A stretch of 64,000 bases of DNA from Solirubrobacter soli DSM 22325 (GTDB lineage Bacteria; Actinomycetota; Thermoleophilia; Solirubrobacterales; Solirubrobacteraceae), in contig NZ_AUIK01000022.1 of assembly GCF_000423665.1 (NCBI RefSeq), positions 175,380 through 239,379 of the forward strand, written 5' to 3'. The notes under the pieces are model-generated. The model saw nothing but the letters and a program-made list of their open reading frames with translations, ran no database searches and had not been told where the DNA came from. This document shows positions 8,822 through 17,081 of this stretch, in pieces. A program made the position numbers and the translations under genes. Numbering within the stretch: the first letter of the stretch is position 1; every line of letters begins with the position of its first letter.

Positions 8822-9817
8822 ATGGACCTGCCTGAAGACCAGCGCCTCAAGGACATCTCGCCCAAGGCGTACGAGCATCCCGCGGATCGGGCCGCAACCG
8901 CTGCGCTGCAACAGATCCCGATGATGGACACGGTCGTGCGCAGGCTGATCGAGTTCGGCGAGCGGTCGATCTTCCAGCAGCTGATGGCGAGCGCGGTCCG
9001 GCTCAGCCCGGACCAGATGGGCGAGGTCTACGCGTCACACCGCGCGGCGCTGGCGCGGCTGGACATCGACTACGTGCCGGATCTCTACATCTGGCAGATG
9101 CCGCTCACCAACGCGATGGCGATCGGCTCCAAGAAGCCGATCGTGGTGCTCAACTCGGGCACGGTGAACCTGATGGACGAGCAGGAGCTGCGCACCGTGC
9201 TCGGGCACGAGGCCGGCCACATCCTCTCCGACCACGTGCTCTACCAGACCGCGCTGTACATCCTGCTCGTGCTCGGCGCCGGCCCGCTGTCGCGCCTGCC
9301 GTTCTTCGCCGGCCTGCCGCTGCTGGCGATCCGGCTGGCGCTGCTGGAGTGGTACCGCGCCGCCGAGCTCAGCTGCGACCGGGCGGCCACGCTCGTGACC
9401 CGCAGCCCGATGTCGACCTGCCAGACGATGATGGTCATGGCGGCCGGCATGCCCTCCCGCAAGCTCAGCCTGGACGCGTTCGTCAACCAGGCGAACGAGT
9501 ACGTCGACTGGGAGCCGGGCTGGGACAAGCTGATGCGCTTCGGCCGCGAGTTGACGCTGACGCATCCGTACCCGGTGCGGCGCGTGCACGAGCTGATGAA
9601 GTGGGTGCGCTCGGGCGAGTACGACCGGATCATCAACGGCGAGTACGTCCGCCGCGGCACCCGCGCCGACGCCCGCGAGGAGGCCGGCGACGCCGCCGAA
9701 TACTACGCCGACAAGTTCCGGACGATCTTCAGGGAAGCCGGTGACGGGTTCTCCAAGGCCGGCGACAAGGCGGGCGACGCCGCCGACCGGCTGTCGGACT
9801 GGCTGAAGAGCAAGTAG
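8822..9817 (+). CDS. M48-family membrane zinc metalloprotease (HtpX/Ste24-like)
   Basis: The 331-residue protein has the zinc-binding HExxH motif in VLGHEAGHIL and the third ligand Glu in EWYRAAELSCDRAA. One or two hydrophobic segments between them (ALYILLVLGAGPL, LPLLAIRLALL) place it in the membrane with a cytoplasmic active site. The C-terminus is alanine- and aspartate-rich, possibly a coiled extension (GDAAEYYADKF...). Such proteases clear damaged membrane proteins. The ATG at 8822 is used, but AAGGA (8799-8803) is ideally spaced for the in-frame TTG at 8813, which overlaps the preceding stop. The 3' 115 bp overlap the convergent GGDEF-EAL gene. Confidence 0.88.
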   Translation: MDLPEDQRLKDISPKAYEHPADRAATAALQQIPMMDTVVRRLIEFGERSIFQQLMASAVRLSPDQMGEVYASHRAALARLDIDYVPDLYIWQMPLTNAMAIGSKKPIVVLNSGTVNLMDEQELRTVLGHEAGHILSDHVLYQTALYILLVLGAGPLSRLPFFAGLPLLAIRLALLEWYRAAELSCDRAATLVTRSPMSTCQTMMVMAAGMPSRKLSLDAFVNQANEYVDWEPGWDKLMRFGRELTLTHPYPVRRVHELMKWVRSGEYDRIINGEYVRRGTRADAREEAGDAAEYYADKFRTIFREAGDGFSKAGDKAGDAADRLSDWLKSK

Positions 9818-11979
9818 TCCGCCGGCACCGGCTTGGAGTAGTGATACCCCTGCGCGACGTGGCACCCCAGGTCGCGCAGCGCGATCGCCTGCTCGCCGGT
9901 CTCGACGCCCTCGGCCACCGCGGTCACGCCGAGCGCCTGGGCGAGCTGGATGATCGCGGTGATGATGGCGCGCGCGTCGTTTGACTCGAGCAGGCCGTCG
10001 ACGAACGACTTGTCGATCTTGATCACGTCGACGGGCAGCAGGTACTTGAGGTGTGACAGCGAGGAGTAGCCGACGCCGAAGTCGTCGATCGCCAGCCGCA
10101 CGCCCAGCGTCTTGAGGCCCTGGAGGATCCGCTGCGCGGCCTCCGGGTGCTCCATGATCGCGCTCTCGGTGATCTCCAGGCACAGCGCCGACGGCGGAAG
10201 CCCGTTGACGCGCAGCGCGGTCTCGACGACGCCGGCGAGCTGCGGGCTGGAGAGCTGGCGGGGCGAGAGGTTGACCGCCATCACGAACTCGATGTGACCC
10301 TCGGCCCGCCACGCGGCGGCCTGGCGGCACGCCTCGCCCAGCACCCACTCGCCGATCTCGACGATCAGCCCGCTCTGCTCGGCGACCGGGATGAAGCGGG
10401 CGGGGGAGATCGCGCCGTGCAGGGGGTGCTGCCAGCGCAGCAGCGCCTCGACGCCGAACATCCGCGACGTGTCCGAGAGCATGACCTCGGGCTGGTAGGC
10501 GAGCGACAGCTGGCCCGCGGCGAGCGCGTCGCGCAGCTCGGCCTCGAGCTCGAGCCGCTCGACGGCGCGCGAGCGCACCGAGCGGTCGAAGAACTCCAGC
10601 TGTGCCTTGCCGTTCTCCTTGGCCTGGTACATGGCGGCGTCGGCGTCGCGCAGCAGCTCCTCGGCGGTCACGTCGGTGCCGTCGGCGACCGCGATGCCGA
10701 TGCTCGAGGACAGGAAGCGCTGGCGGCCGTCGAGCACGAACGGGCGCTTGATCTCCGCCGCGACCCGGTCGGCGACCCGGCGCAGGTCGGAGAGGCTCAT
10801 GATCCGCTCGAGCAGGATCACGAACTCGTCGCCGCCGAAGCGGGCGATCGTGTCGCCGGGGCGGACCGCGTCGGTCAGGCGCTCGGCGGCCTGGACGAGC
10901 AGCTCGTCGCCGGCGCGATGGCCGAGCGAGTCGTTGATGACCTTGAAGTCGTCGATGTCGGCGAACAGGACCGCGAGGCGGGTGTTGGTGGTCTTGCGGC
11001 GCTCGAGCGCGTCGGCCAGCGCGATGTCGAACAGCGCGCGGTTCGGGAGCCCGGTCAGCGGGTCGTGGTGGGCCTGGTGGTCGAGCCGCTCGGCGTCGTG
11101 CTTGCGGGCGGTGATGTCGACGCCCTGGGAGATGTAGTGATCCGGGCTGCCGGCGCTGTCGAGGATCAACGAGTGGCGCCAGATGAACCAGCCGAGCGTG
11201 CCGTCGGCGCGCACGTAGCGCTGCTCGGCCTCGGGCGCGTCGGACTCAGGTGGCCAGCTCGCCTTGAGCGCGGCCTGGTCGGCGGCGGGCGCGAAGTCCC
11301 AGAAGCGCGCGGCCTGGGTCCCGACGCGCTCGCGCAGCTCGTCGTTGGTCTGCAGCAGCTCACCCGCCGGCGACACGAGCGCCATCGCCACCGGCGCCGC
11401 GTCGAACGCCCGCCGGAAGCGCTCCTCCGAGCTCGCGGTGGCGGTGCGGGCGGACTCGTTCGCGCGCCACGAGATCAGGTTGGCGACGGCGAGCGCGGCG
11501 ACGAACAGGCCATGGACCCCGGCCCAGGCCCACGCGTAGCGGTCGTGGTTGAACACCGCGCCGGTCTCCCAGAAGCTGATCACGCCGTGCTGGAGCACGA
11601 CGAACGTGATCGCCATCAGGTACGCCCACCACTCCTCGTAGAGCGCCAGCGCGCCCACCATCACGAAGTAGTGGAAGTGCGCCTCGGTCGTGCCGTGCCA
11701 GGAGACGACGACCAGCGCCGAGCACGACAGCAGCGCCATCGCGCACATCGACGAGCGCCAGCCGCGACCCAGGCGCGGCCAGCAGGCGAGCGCGCCGAAG
11801 ACCGCGGGGCCGATGTCGAACGCCCAGCCCGCCGCGAGCGACCAGCCCTGGCTGACGGCGAACGCGGGCAGCAGCACGAGGTGGATCGCCAGCACCGCGA
11901 GGAGCCCACGGTGACGCACGGCCCATACCTCTTCAGGCAGGGCACGGCCACGCGGCAGCCAGGACAGCAGGCGATGCAT
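9703..11979 (-). CDS. Membrane GGDEF-EAL protein with PAS domain
   Basis: The 758-residue protein starts with five or six hydrophobic segments (about residues 20-170). A PAS domain follows (SSEERFRRAFDAAPVAMALV to HYISQGVDITARK), then a diguanylate cyclase domain with intact GGDEF and an inhibitory I-site RPGD five residues upstream, and an EAL domain (VEALLRW, NLSPRQ, LEITES, IDDFGVGYSS, IKIDKSFV, AEGVE). Both catalytic sets look complete, so it may make and degrade c-di-GMP under PAS control. The short Ser/Ala-rich C-terminal tail (about 30 residues) lies in the region overlapping the M48 gene and probably arose by loss of an earlier stop codon. Confidence 0.92.
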   Translation of the reverse strand: MHRLLSWLPRGRALPEEVWAVRHRGLLAVLAIHLVLLPAFAVSQGWSLAAGWAFDIGPAVFGALACWPRLGRGWRSSMCAMALLSCSALVVVSWHGTTEAHFHYFVMVGALALYEEWWAYLMAITFVVLQHGVISFWETGAVFNHDRYAWAWAGVHGLFVAALAVANLISWRANESARTATASSEERFRRAFDAAPVAMALVSPAGELLQTNDELRERVGTQAARFWDFAPAADQAALKASWPPESDAPEAEQRYVRADGTLGWFIWRHSLILDSAGSPDHYISQGVDITARKHDAERLDHQAHHDPLTGLPNRALFDIALADALERRKTTNTRLAVLFADIDDFKVINDSLGHRAGDELLVQAAERLTDAVRPGDTIARFGGDEFVILLERIMSLSDLRRVADRVAAEIKRPFVLDGRQRFLSSSIGIAVADGTDVTAEELLRDADAAMYQAKENGKAQLEFFDRSVRSRAVERLELEAELRDALAAGQLSLAYQPEVMLSDTSRMFGVEALLRWQHPLHGAISPARFIPVAEQSGLIVEIGEWVLGEACRQAAAWRAEGHIEFVMAVNLSPRQLSSPQLAGVVETALRVNGLPPSALCLEITESAIMEHPEAAQRILQGLKTLGVRLAIDDFGVGYSSLSHLKYLLPVDVIKIDKSFVDGLLESNDARAIITAIIQLAQALGVTAVAEGVETGEQAIALRDLGCHVAQGYHYSKPVPADYLLFSQSDSRSAASPALSPALENPSPASLKIVRNLSA

Positions 11980-12013
11980 CTGCCCAGGTGTTCGGAAGCT
12001 GACGCCCCCGGCT

Positions 12014-13618
12014 TTAATGCAGCGCCCGGAGGGTGCGTCGCCGCGTGACCCCGGCGGCGATGATGCTGACCCGGTACAGACCCGCCTTCTTGGGGCGCAC
12101 CTTGGTCTGGAAGCGGCCGCTGGACGCGCCGATGCGCTTGCGCTGCACGGTCACCCAGCGGTTCCCAACCTGGCGCTCCAGGAGGCACTGCACGAGCGCC
12201 TGGCCCGGCGCCAGCGTGCCGCTGATCGCGAACGCGGTACCCGCCTTGGCGCGCCGCTTGTCGCTGGTGAGCGACATGCTCGGGACGACCTTGACCGCCA
12301 CCGGCGCCGACTCCAGCCGCGTCCGCGTCGCGTCGCCCGCGAAGACCGCGCGGACCTGACCGGACGCGGGGAGCTGCACGCTCGTCGACCAGTTCCCGTC
12401 GACGCCGCAGGTGGTCGTGGTGACCTGCGTCCAGGCCGATCCCGCCGCCATGTACTCGACGCCGAGGGCGGCGCCCGCGGGGGAGGAGCCGTCGGCGAAG
12501 CGCAGGACGCCGGAGACGCTGGTCGGCTTGGCGCCCTTCTGGCTGGAGGCCTTGACCGTGATCGCCGACACGGGGTGGCTGAACGCGGCCGCGCGGGAGC
12601 GCAGGGCCGGCAGCTGCGCGTAGAGCTGCTCGCCGGGACAGGAGGTCTCGCAACCGTCGCGGTGGCCGCTGATGCGCTGGAAGTCGACGAGCTCGCCGTA
12701 CGGGTACCGGTTGCTCTCACCGCCGCCGGACTGGAGCGTCACCGTGCCCTGGACGGGGACCCCGTGGAGCGAGAGCTTCCAGCCGATCAGCTTGGCCAGC
12801 GACTCCATCGCGGGCGCGTCGAGCGGGATGTTGGTGAACGTCCCGAGGCACGCGATGCCGGTCGAGACGCTGTTCCAGCCCTGCGCCTGGGCGCCGATGA
12901 CGGCAGCCTCGACGCCGCCCGCGCGGCCTTCGAAGATCACGCCGTAGCGGTCGACGAGGAAGTTGTAACCGATGTCGTTCCAGCCGTTGGAATCGCGGTG
13001 ATAGCGGGCGATGCCGAGGACGATCCCCGCCGATTGATCCGGCGCGTAGTCGACCGCGGTGACCGTGTGGTGGACGAACGCGGCCTCGACGACGCCGTAG
13101 CTGGGGCCGGTGCGGGGCGGGACCTGGTCGGCGCCCCAGTCCGCGCGCGGGACCATCGGCGGCGCGCCGGTGGCCTGGGCCGCGCGGGCTCTTCTCGTGG
13201 GCTGCGGCGTGGTCTTGACGAACCGCAGCGTCAGGCCGGTCGCGCTACCGCGCGAGCGCAGCTGCAGCTCGTCGGCGGCGCCGGTGTAGATCGGGTCCGT
13301 TCCCTTCAGCGTGCCGTGGCTGGCCGGCAGGGGCGTCCAGCGCGTCCAGCGGCCGCCGCGGGCGCGGGTGCGGATCTGCGCCCGATAGGCCGTCGCGCGG
13401 CTCCAGCGCAGCCCGGCGAGGTCGAAGCGGCGTGGGGCCGTCAGCACGTCCGTCGTGCGCCAGACGGCTGCGGCGTGGGCTTTGGCGTCGGGGAGCGCGA
13501 GCTCGAACAGCGCCGGCTCGGCGCCGAGCGCGGGGGAGGGGACACGCAGCGCGCCCAGGGCGACGACGCCCGCGCCGAGGCGGACCGCCTGGCGGCGGGT
13601 GAGTCGATGACCATCCAT
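12014..13618 (-). CDS. Exported N-acetylmuramoyl-L-alanine amidase (PGRP/amidase_2)
   Basis: A 534-residue protein with a twin-arginine-like signal (TRRQAVRLGAGVVALGALRV, cleavage near ALGA). After about 130 residues of divergent N-terminal beta structure comes an amidase_2/PGRP domain: PRADWGAD, zinc His in FVHHTV, GYNFLVDRYGVIFEGRAGG, and the second zinc pair in SGHRDGCETSCPG. The C-terminal 200 residues are two beta-sandwich-like modules (VSGVLRFADGSSPAG; AISGTLAPGQALVQCLLER). It should cleave the lactyl-amide bond of peptidoglycan outside the cell. The ATG at 13618 puts the Arg pair near the N-terminus; an alternative in-frame ATG is at 13639. Divergent from znuA. Confidence 0.87.
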   Translation of the reverse strand: MDGHRLTRRQAVRLGAGVVALGALRVPSPALGAEPALFELALPDAKAHAAAVWRTTDVLTAPRRFDLAGLRWSRATAYRAQIRTRARGGRWTRWTPLPASHGTLKGTDPIYTGAADELQLRSRGSATGLTLRFVKTTPQPTRRARAAQATGAPPMVPRADWGADQVPPRTGPSYGVVEAAFVHHTVTAVDYAPDQSAGIVLGIARYHRDSNGWNDIGYNFLVDRYGVIFEGRAGGVEAAVIGAQAQGWNSVSTGIACLGTFTNIPLDAPAMESLAKLIGWKLSLHGVPVQGTVTLQSGGGESNRYPYGELVDFQRISGHRDGCETSCPGEQLYAQLPALRSRAAAFSHPVSAITVKASSQKGAKPTSVSGVLRFADGSSPAGAALGVEYMAAGSAWTQVTTTTCGVDGNWSTSVQLPASGQVRAVFAGDATRTRLESAPVAVKVVPSMSLTSDKRRAKAGTAFAISGTLAPGQALVQCLLERQVGNRWVTVQRKRIGASSGRFQTKVRPKKAGLYRVSIIAAGVTRRRTLRALH

Positions 13619-13695
13619 CAGAGGTTCGGAACACAGCATGGCCGCGATCGGAGCGTCGGCGGGGGCTGAGAGAGATCTTTCGGTCGGGGAGAAAA

Positions 13696-13710
13696 TGGGA
13701 ATGAGTTTCA
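13696..13710. promoter_or_regulatory. Candidate Zur box in the znuA promoter
   Basis: TGGGAATGAGTTTCA matches 12 of 15 positions of the actinobacterial Zur-box type TGAAAATGATTTTCA. It ends just before TAAGCT (13712-13717), a plausible -10, and 16 bp before the znuA ATG. Bound repressor would block the promoter of the zinc operon. The position and the ZnuA identity support the call; binding is inferred. Confidence 0.6.
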
Positions 13711-13726
13711 GTAAGCTTCCGCGACG

Positions 13727-14608
13727 ATGACCCGTTTGGCCCTGCTCGCGCTCTTGCTCATTGCCCTTTCCGCATGTGGCGGTTCGCAGGGTTCATCCGA
13801 CGCGCCCACGATCGTCGCCACGACGACCCAGCTCGCCGACATCGCCCGCAACGTGGCGCCAGGTGCCCACGTGCGGGCGATCCTCGCGCCGAACACCGAC
13901 CCGCACGAGTACGAGGTGCGCCCCGACGACGTGAAGGCGCTGGCGTCGGCGGACATCGTGCTGCGCTCGGGCGGCGAGGTCGACGCGTGGCTCGGCGGGG
14001 CGCTGGATGCGGCGGGCGTGAACGAGCAGGACGTCGTCGACGCGGGTACCGCCGCCGGCCTCGAGGGCGACGACCCGCACTGGTGGCAGGACCCGGTCCG
14101 CGCCGAGAAGGCGGCGGCCGCGATCGGTCGTGCGTTCTCCGCCGCAGGCCTGCCAGACGACTCCGCGGCCTACATCGCGCGGCTGAAGCGGCTTGACGCC
14201 GGCGTCCGCGCGTGCATGGACAAAGTGCCTGCATCTGAGCGCAAACTCGTCACCTCGCATGATGCGCTCGGCTACTACGCACGCCGGTATGACATCAAGG
14301 TGGTCGGGGCCGTGATCCCGGCACTGACGACGGCCGCCCAGCCGTCCGCGGGTGACATCGCGAACCTGGTCGCGACGATCAAGCGCGAGGGCGTGAAGAC
14401 GATCTTCGCCGAGAGCTCCGTCAACCCCAAGGTCGAGCAGGCCGTCGCGCGCGAGACCGGGGCGAGGATCGGCAAGGCGCTGTGGGCCGACTCGCTGGGA
14501 CCGAAGGGCTCAGACGGCGAGACCTACATCGGCTCGATCGAGGCCAACACGCGCGCGCTGGTGCAGGGCTTCACGGGCGGCGCGGTCGACTGCCCGGTCG
14601 ATGCTTGA
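13727..14608 (+). CDS. znuA: Zinc ABC transporter substrate-binding lipoprotein
   Basis: A 293-residue cluster A-I binding protein with signal and lipobox LSAC (lipidated Cys17). Metal ligands are recognisable: His in NTDPHEYE, His in DDPHWWQDP and His in VTSHDALGYY. Manganese-specific relatives have Glu at the third site, so His points to Zn2+. The His-rich loop of many ZnuA proteins is missing. It would capture zinc outside the membrane for the permeases and ATPase encoded downstream, whose first gene overlaps it by 8 bp. A candidate Zur box sits in its promoter. Confidence 0.88.
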   Translation: MTRLALLALLLIALSACGGSQGSSDAPTIVATTTQLADIARNVAPGAHVRAILAPNTDPHEYEVRPDDVKALASADIVLRSGGEVDAWLGGALDAAGVNEQDVVDAGTAAGLEGDDPHWWQDPVRAEKAAAAIGRAFSAAGLPDDSAAYIARLKRLDAGVRACMDKVPASERKLVTSHDALGYYARRYDIKVVGAVIPALTTAAQPSAGDIANLVATIKREGVKTIFAESSVNPKVEQAVARETGARIGKALWADSLGPKGSDGETYIGSIEANTRALVQGFTGGAVDCPVDA

Positions 14609-15413
14609 CCTGAGCGCGCCCTACATCCAGCGCGGGATCGCCGAGATCCTGCTGCTGGCCGTGATCGCGGGCGTGCTCGGGACGTGGGTGGTGCTGCGGC
14701 GGCTGCCGTTCTACACGCATGCGATCGGGACTGCGACGTTCCCCGGTTTGGTGGTCGCCGGCCCGTGGGGCGTGCCGGCGCAGCTGACGGCGCTGGTGTG
14801 CGCGGTCGGGTTCGGCGGCGTGCTCGAGCGGGTGCAGCGCACCAAGCGCTTCGATCCGGATGCGGCGATCGGCCTGCTGCTCGTGGCGGCGCTGGCGATC
14901 GGCGTCGTGCTCGCCAGCGACGTCTACGAGTCCGGTGCGGGCGTCGACCGGCTGCTGTTCGGCTCGCTGATCGCCCTACGGCCGGTGGATGTGTGGCTCA
15001 CGGCGCTGGCGGTCGTGGGCGCGTTGGCCTGCGATGCGGCGCTGCGGCGGCCGTGGCTGGCTTCAGGCTTCGACCCGGACGGCGCCCGCGCGAGCGGCGT
15101 GCGCACGGCCTTCGGCGATCGCGCGCTGCTGCTGGCCGTGGCGGTCGCGGTGGTCGTGGCGCTCGATGCCGTGGGCGCGCTGCTGGTGACGGTCGTGCTG
15201 ACCGTGCCCGCCGCCACCGTGCGCCTGTTCGAGCCCGGGCTGCGGGTCCAACAGCTGGCGACGTTCGCGGTCGCCGCCGTGGAGGGCCTGTTGGCCATCG
15301 TCATCGCCGACGGCTTCAACATCGGCCCCGGTCCGGCGATGGCGGTGATCGGCGCCTGCGTGTACGGGTTGGCGGCGATCGCGGCGCCGCGCCGCGTGGC
15401 GGTGCCCGCGTGA
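14601..15413 (+). CDS. znuB: Zinc ABC transporter permease (ABC-3 family)
   Basis: A 270-residue hydrophobic protein with about eight membrane segments and the ABC-3 signatures LPFYTHAIGTATFPGLV (coupling region) and GALLVTVVLTVPAATVRL. It starts inside the last codons of znuA (8-bp overlap), indicating translational coupling. Together with the ATPase it would move zinc across the membrane. A second ABC-3 permease gene follows znuC, so the pore could be a heterodimer, or the two permeases could serve alternative complexes. Confidence 0.87.
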   Translation: MLDLSAPYIQRGIAEILLLAVIAGVLGTWVVLRRLPFYTHAIGTATFPGLVVAGPWGVPAQLTALVCAVGFGGVLERVQRTKRFDPDAAIGLLLVAALAIGVVLASDVYESGAGVDRLLFGSLIALRPVDVWLTALAVVGALACDAALRRPWLASGFDPDGARASGVRTAFGDRALLLAVAVAVVVALDAVGALLVTVVLTVPAATVRLFEPGLRVQQLATFAVAAVEGLLAIVIADGFNIGPGPAMAVIGACVYGLAAIAAPRRVAVPA

Positions 15414-15429
15414 CGGCGCCGCGCAAACC

Positions 15430-15450
15430 TAAAGGGGTCAGGCCCCTTTA
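15430..15450. repeat. Perfect stem-loop between permease and ATPase genes
   Basis: TAAAGGGG (15430-15437) and CCCCTTTA (15443-15450) form a perfect 8-bp stem around TCAGG. The element is A/T-flanked and stands out from its GC-rich surroundings. It resembles short GGGGTCAG..CCCC palindromes that recur as REP-like elements in some bacterial genomes. It could also attenuate or stabilise mRNA between znuB and znuC. No other copy was seen in this window. Confidence 0.55.
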
Positions 15451-15465
15451 TGTTCGGGGCGCGGC

Positions 15466-16206
15466 ATGAGTGTCTCCACGCGCGATCTGCGCGGCGGCTA
15501 CGTGCGCGGCGTCGACGTGCTCGGCGGCGTGTCGTTCTCGGTCGCGGCCGGCGAGATCGCCGCGGTGCTGGGGCCGAACGGCGGCGGCAAGACGACGCTG
15601 TTCCGCGCGCTGCTGGGCGAGTTGCCGTTCCGCACGGGGACGGTCGAGCTGGCCGGGCGGCCGGCGTACGTGCCGCAGACCGAGGGTGCGCGGCTCGACT
15701 TCCCGGTCAGCGCCCATGACGTCGCGCTGATGGGCGCGTACGGCCGCACGCCGTGGTTCAAGCGCGTCTCGCGTGAGGACCGGGCGCGCGCCGACGCCGC
15801 GCTGGACCGGGTGGGCCTCGCGGACCGGGCGCACGCGCGCTTCGGGACCCTGAGCGGCGGCCAGCGCCAGCGTGTCCTGATCGCGCGGGCGCTCGTGCAG
15901 GACTCGCCCGTCCTGCTGCTCGACGAGCCGTTGTCGGGCGTCGACCGCCCGAGCGCCGCGCAGATCGAGCGGGTCTTCGCCGAGTTGCAGGACGAGGGCC
16001 GCGCGCTGCTGGTCGCGACCCACGACGTCGCCCAGGCGCGTGCCTGGCCGCGCGTGCTCTGCCTCAACCACGGGCAGGTGGCATTCGGCGCGCCCGGCGA
16101 GACGCTCTCCACCGACGTCCTGCGCCGCACCTACGGCGACGAGCTCGTGGTCCTCGACGGCTCCGGCCAGGCCGTCACCGTCTCCCACCACCACCACGAC
16201 CACTGA
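15466..16206 (+). CDS. znuC: Zinc ABC transporter ATP-binding protein
   Basis: A 246-residue ABC ATPase with Walker A GPNGGGKTT, Q-loop YVPQTEG, signature LSGGQRQR, Walker B VLLLDEP and H-loop ATHDV. The C-terminus ends in a histidine cluster (SHHHHDH) that probably binds metal and may sense cytoplasmic zinc, as His-rich tails of other zinc importers are thought to do. It lies between two permease genes, consistent with one ATPase serving both. Confidence 0.9.
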   Translation: MSVSTRDLRGGYVRGVDVLGGVSFSVAAGEIAAVLGPNGGGKTTLFRALLGELPFRTGTVELAGRPAYVPQTEGARLDFPVSAHDVALMGAYGRTPWFKRVSREDRARADAALDRVGLADRAHARFGTLSGGQRQRVLIARALVQDSPVLLLDEPLSGVDRPSAAQIERVFAELQDEGRALLVATHDVAQARAWPRVLCLNHGQVAFGAPGETLSTDVLRRTYGDELVVLDGSGQAVTVSHHHHDH

Positions 16207-16296
16207 TGCGGCGCGGCGCGACGACCTCGCGCGGGCGCGCCGCGGACGCGCGCCACGACCTCGCGGGGCGGCCCTGAGGTGCTATCCAGCGGGATC

Positions 16297-17073
16297 ATGC
16301 AGCGGGCGTTCGCCGAGGCGATCATCCTCGGGCTCGCGTGCGGGCCGTTGGGCGTATGGATCCTGCTGCTGCGGCGGGCGTATGCGGCCGAGTCGCTCTC
16401 GCACGCGATGCTGCCCGGGCTCGTGGTCGCCGCGCTCGCGGGCGTGCCGCTGATCCTCGGCGCGGCCGGGGGCGTGCTGCTGGCGGCGGGCGGGATCGCG
16501 CTCGTCGCCAGGGACGCAAGGGCCGGGGGAGACGTCGGCGTGGCCGTCGTCGTCTCCGGGTTGTTCGGACTCGGCGGCATCCTCGCGCTCTCGCCGGAGA
16601 CGCCGCCGCGGCTCGGCGAGCTGCTGTTCGGCGACCTGCTCGGGATCACCGATGGCGACCTGGTCGCGGCCGCGCTGCTCTCGGCGGGCGTGCTGATCGC
16701 GCTCGCGCTCGGCTACCGGGCGCTGACGGCGACCGCGTTCGCCCGGGGGAGCGCGCATGCGCTGGGAATCCGGCCGGGGCGGGCGGATCTCGCGCTGCTC
16801 GCGGTGCTCGCGGTGACGACGGTCGCCGCGGTGCAGGGGCTCGGCAACCTGCTGCTCGTCGCGCTGATCCTCGCGCCCGCGGCTGCGGCGCTCAACCTCG
16901 CGCGGCGGCTGCCGGCGGTGCTCGGCCTCGCCGCGGGCCTCGCGGTGATCGCCGGGATCGCGGGCCTGGTCATCTCGTACGAGTTCGAGATCGCGGCGGG
17001 AGCGAGCGTCGCACTCTGCGCTGTCGCACTTTCTTCCCTCGGTCTATTGAAACCAAAGTTAGGCGTGCCATAA
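16297..17073 (+). CDS. Second ABC-3 metal permease
   Basis: A 258-residue polytopic protein of the ZnuB/TroC class with the coupling motif RRAYAAESLSHAMLPGLV and a later GLGNLLLVALILAPAAAA segment. It shares little exact sequence with the first permease, so it is an old paralogue. The ATG at 16297 is preferred; an in-frame GTG at 16279 is possible. The last ten codons (GGT CTA TTG AAA CCA AAG TTA ...) are strikingly A/T-rich for this genome, because they carry the promoter and likely operator of mntR. Confidence 0.85.
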   Translation: MQRAFAEAIILGLACGPLGVWILLLRRAYAAESLSHAMLPGLVVAALAGVPLILGAAGGVLLAAGGIALVARDARAGGDVGVAVVVSGLFGLGGILALSPETPPRLGELLFGDLLGITDGDLVAAALLSAGVLIALALGYRALTATAFARGSAHALGIRPGRADLALLAVLAVTTVAAVQGLGNLLLVALILAPAAAALNLARRLPAVLGLAAGLAVIAGIAGLVISYEFEIAAGASVALCAVALSSLGLLKPKLGVP

Positions 17074-17074
17074 T
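17047..17074 (+). promoter_or_regulatory. mntR promoter with embedded DtxR-type box
   Basis: TTGAAA (17047-17052) and CATAAT (17069-17074) lie 16 bp apart, an excellent housekeeping promoter. The start point would fall at the mntR GTG (17082), giving a leaderless message. Between the hexamers, 17054-17072 contains GTTAGGC and matches the IdeR/DtxR box TTAGGTTAGGCTAACCTAA at 11 of 19 positions. The signal lies within the 3' end of the permease coding sequence. Autoregulation by MntR is inferred. Confidence 0.65.
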
Positions 17075-17081
17075 CCGATCC

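Noticed and set aside
10147..12048. 633-codon plus-strand ORF opposite the GGDEF-EAL gene
   Set aside because: The minus-strand frame has complete GGDEF and EAL motifs; the plus frame is a GC-rich shadow.
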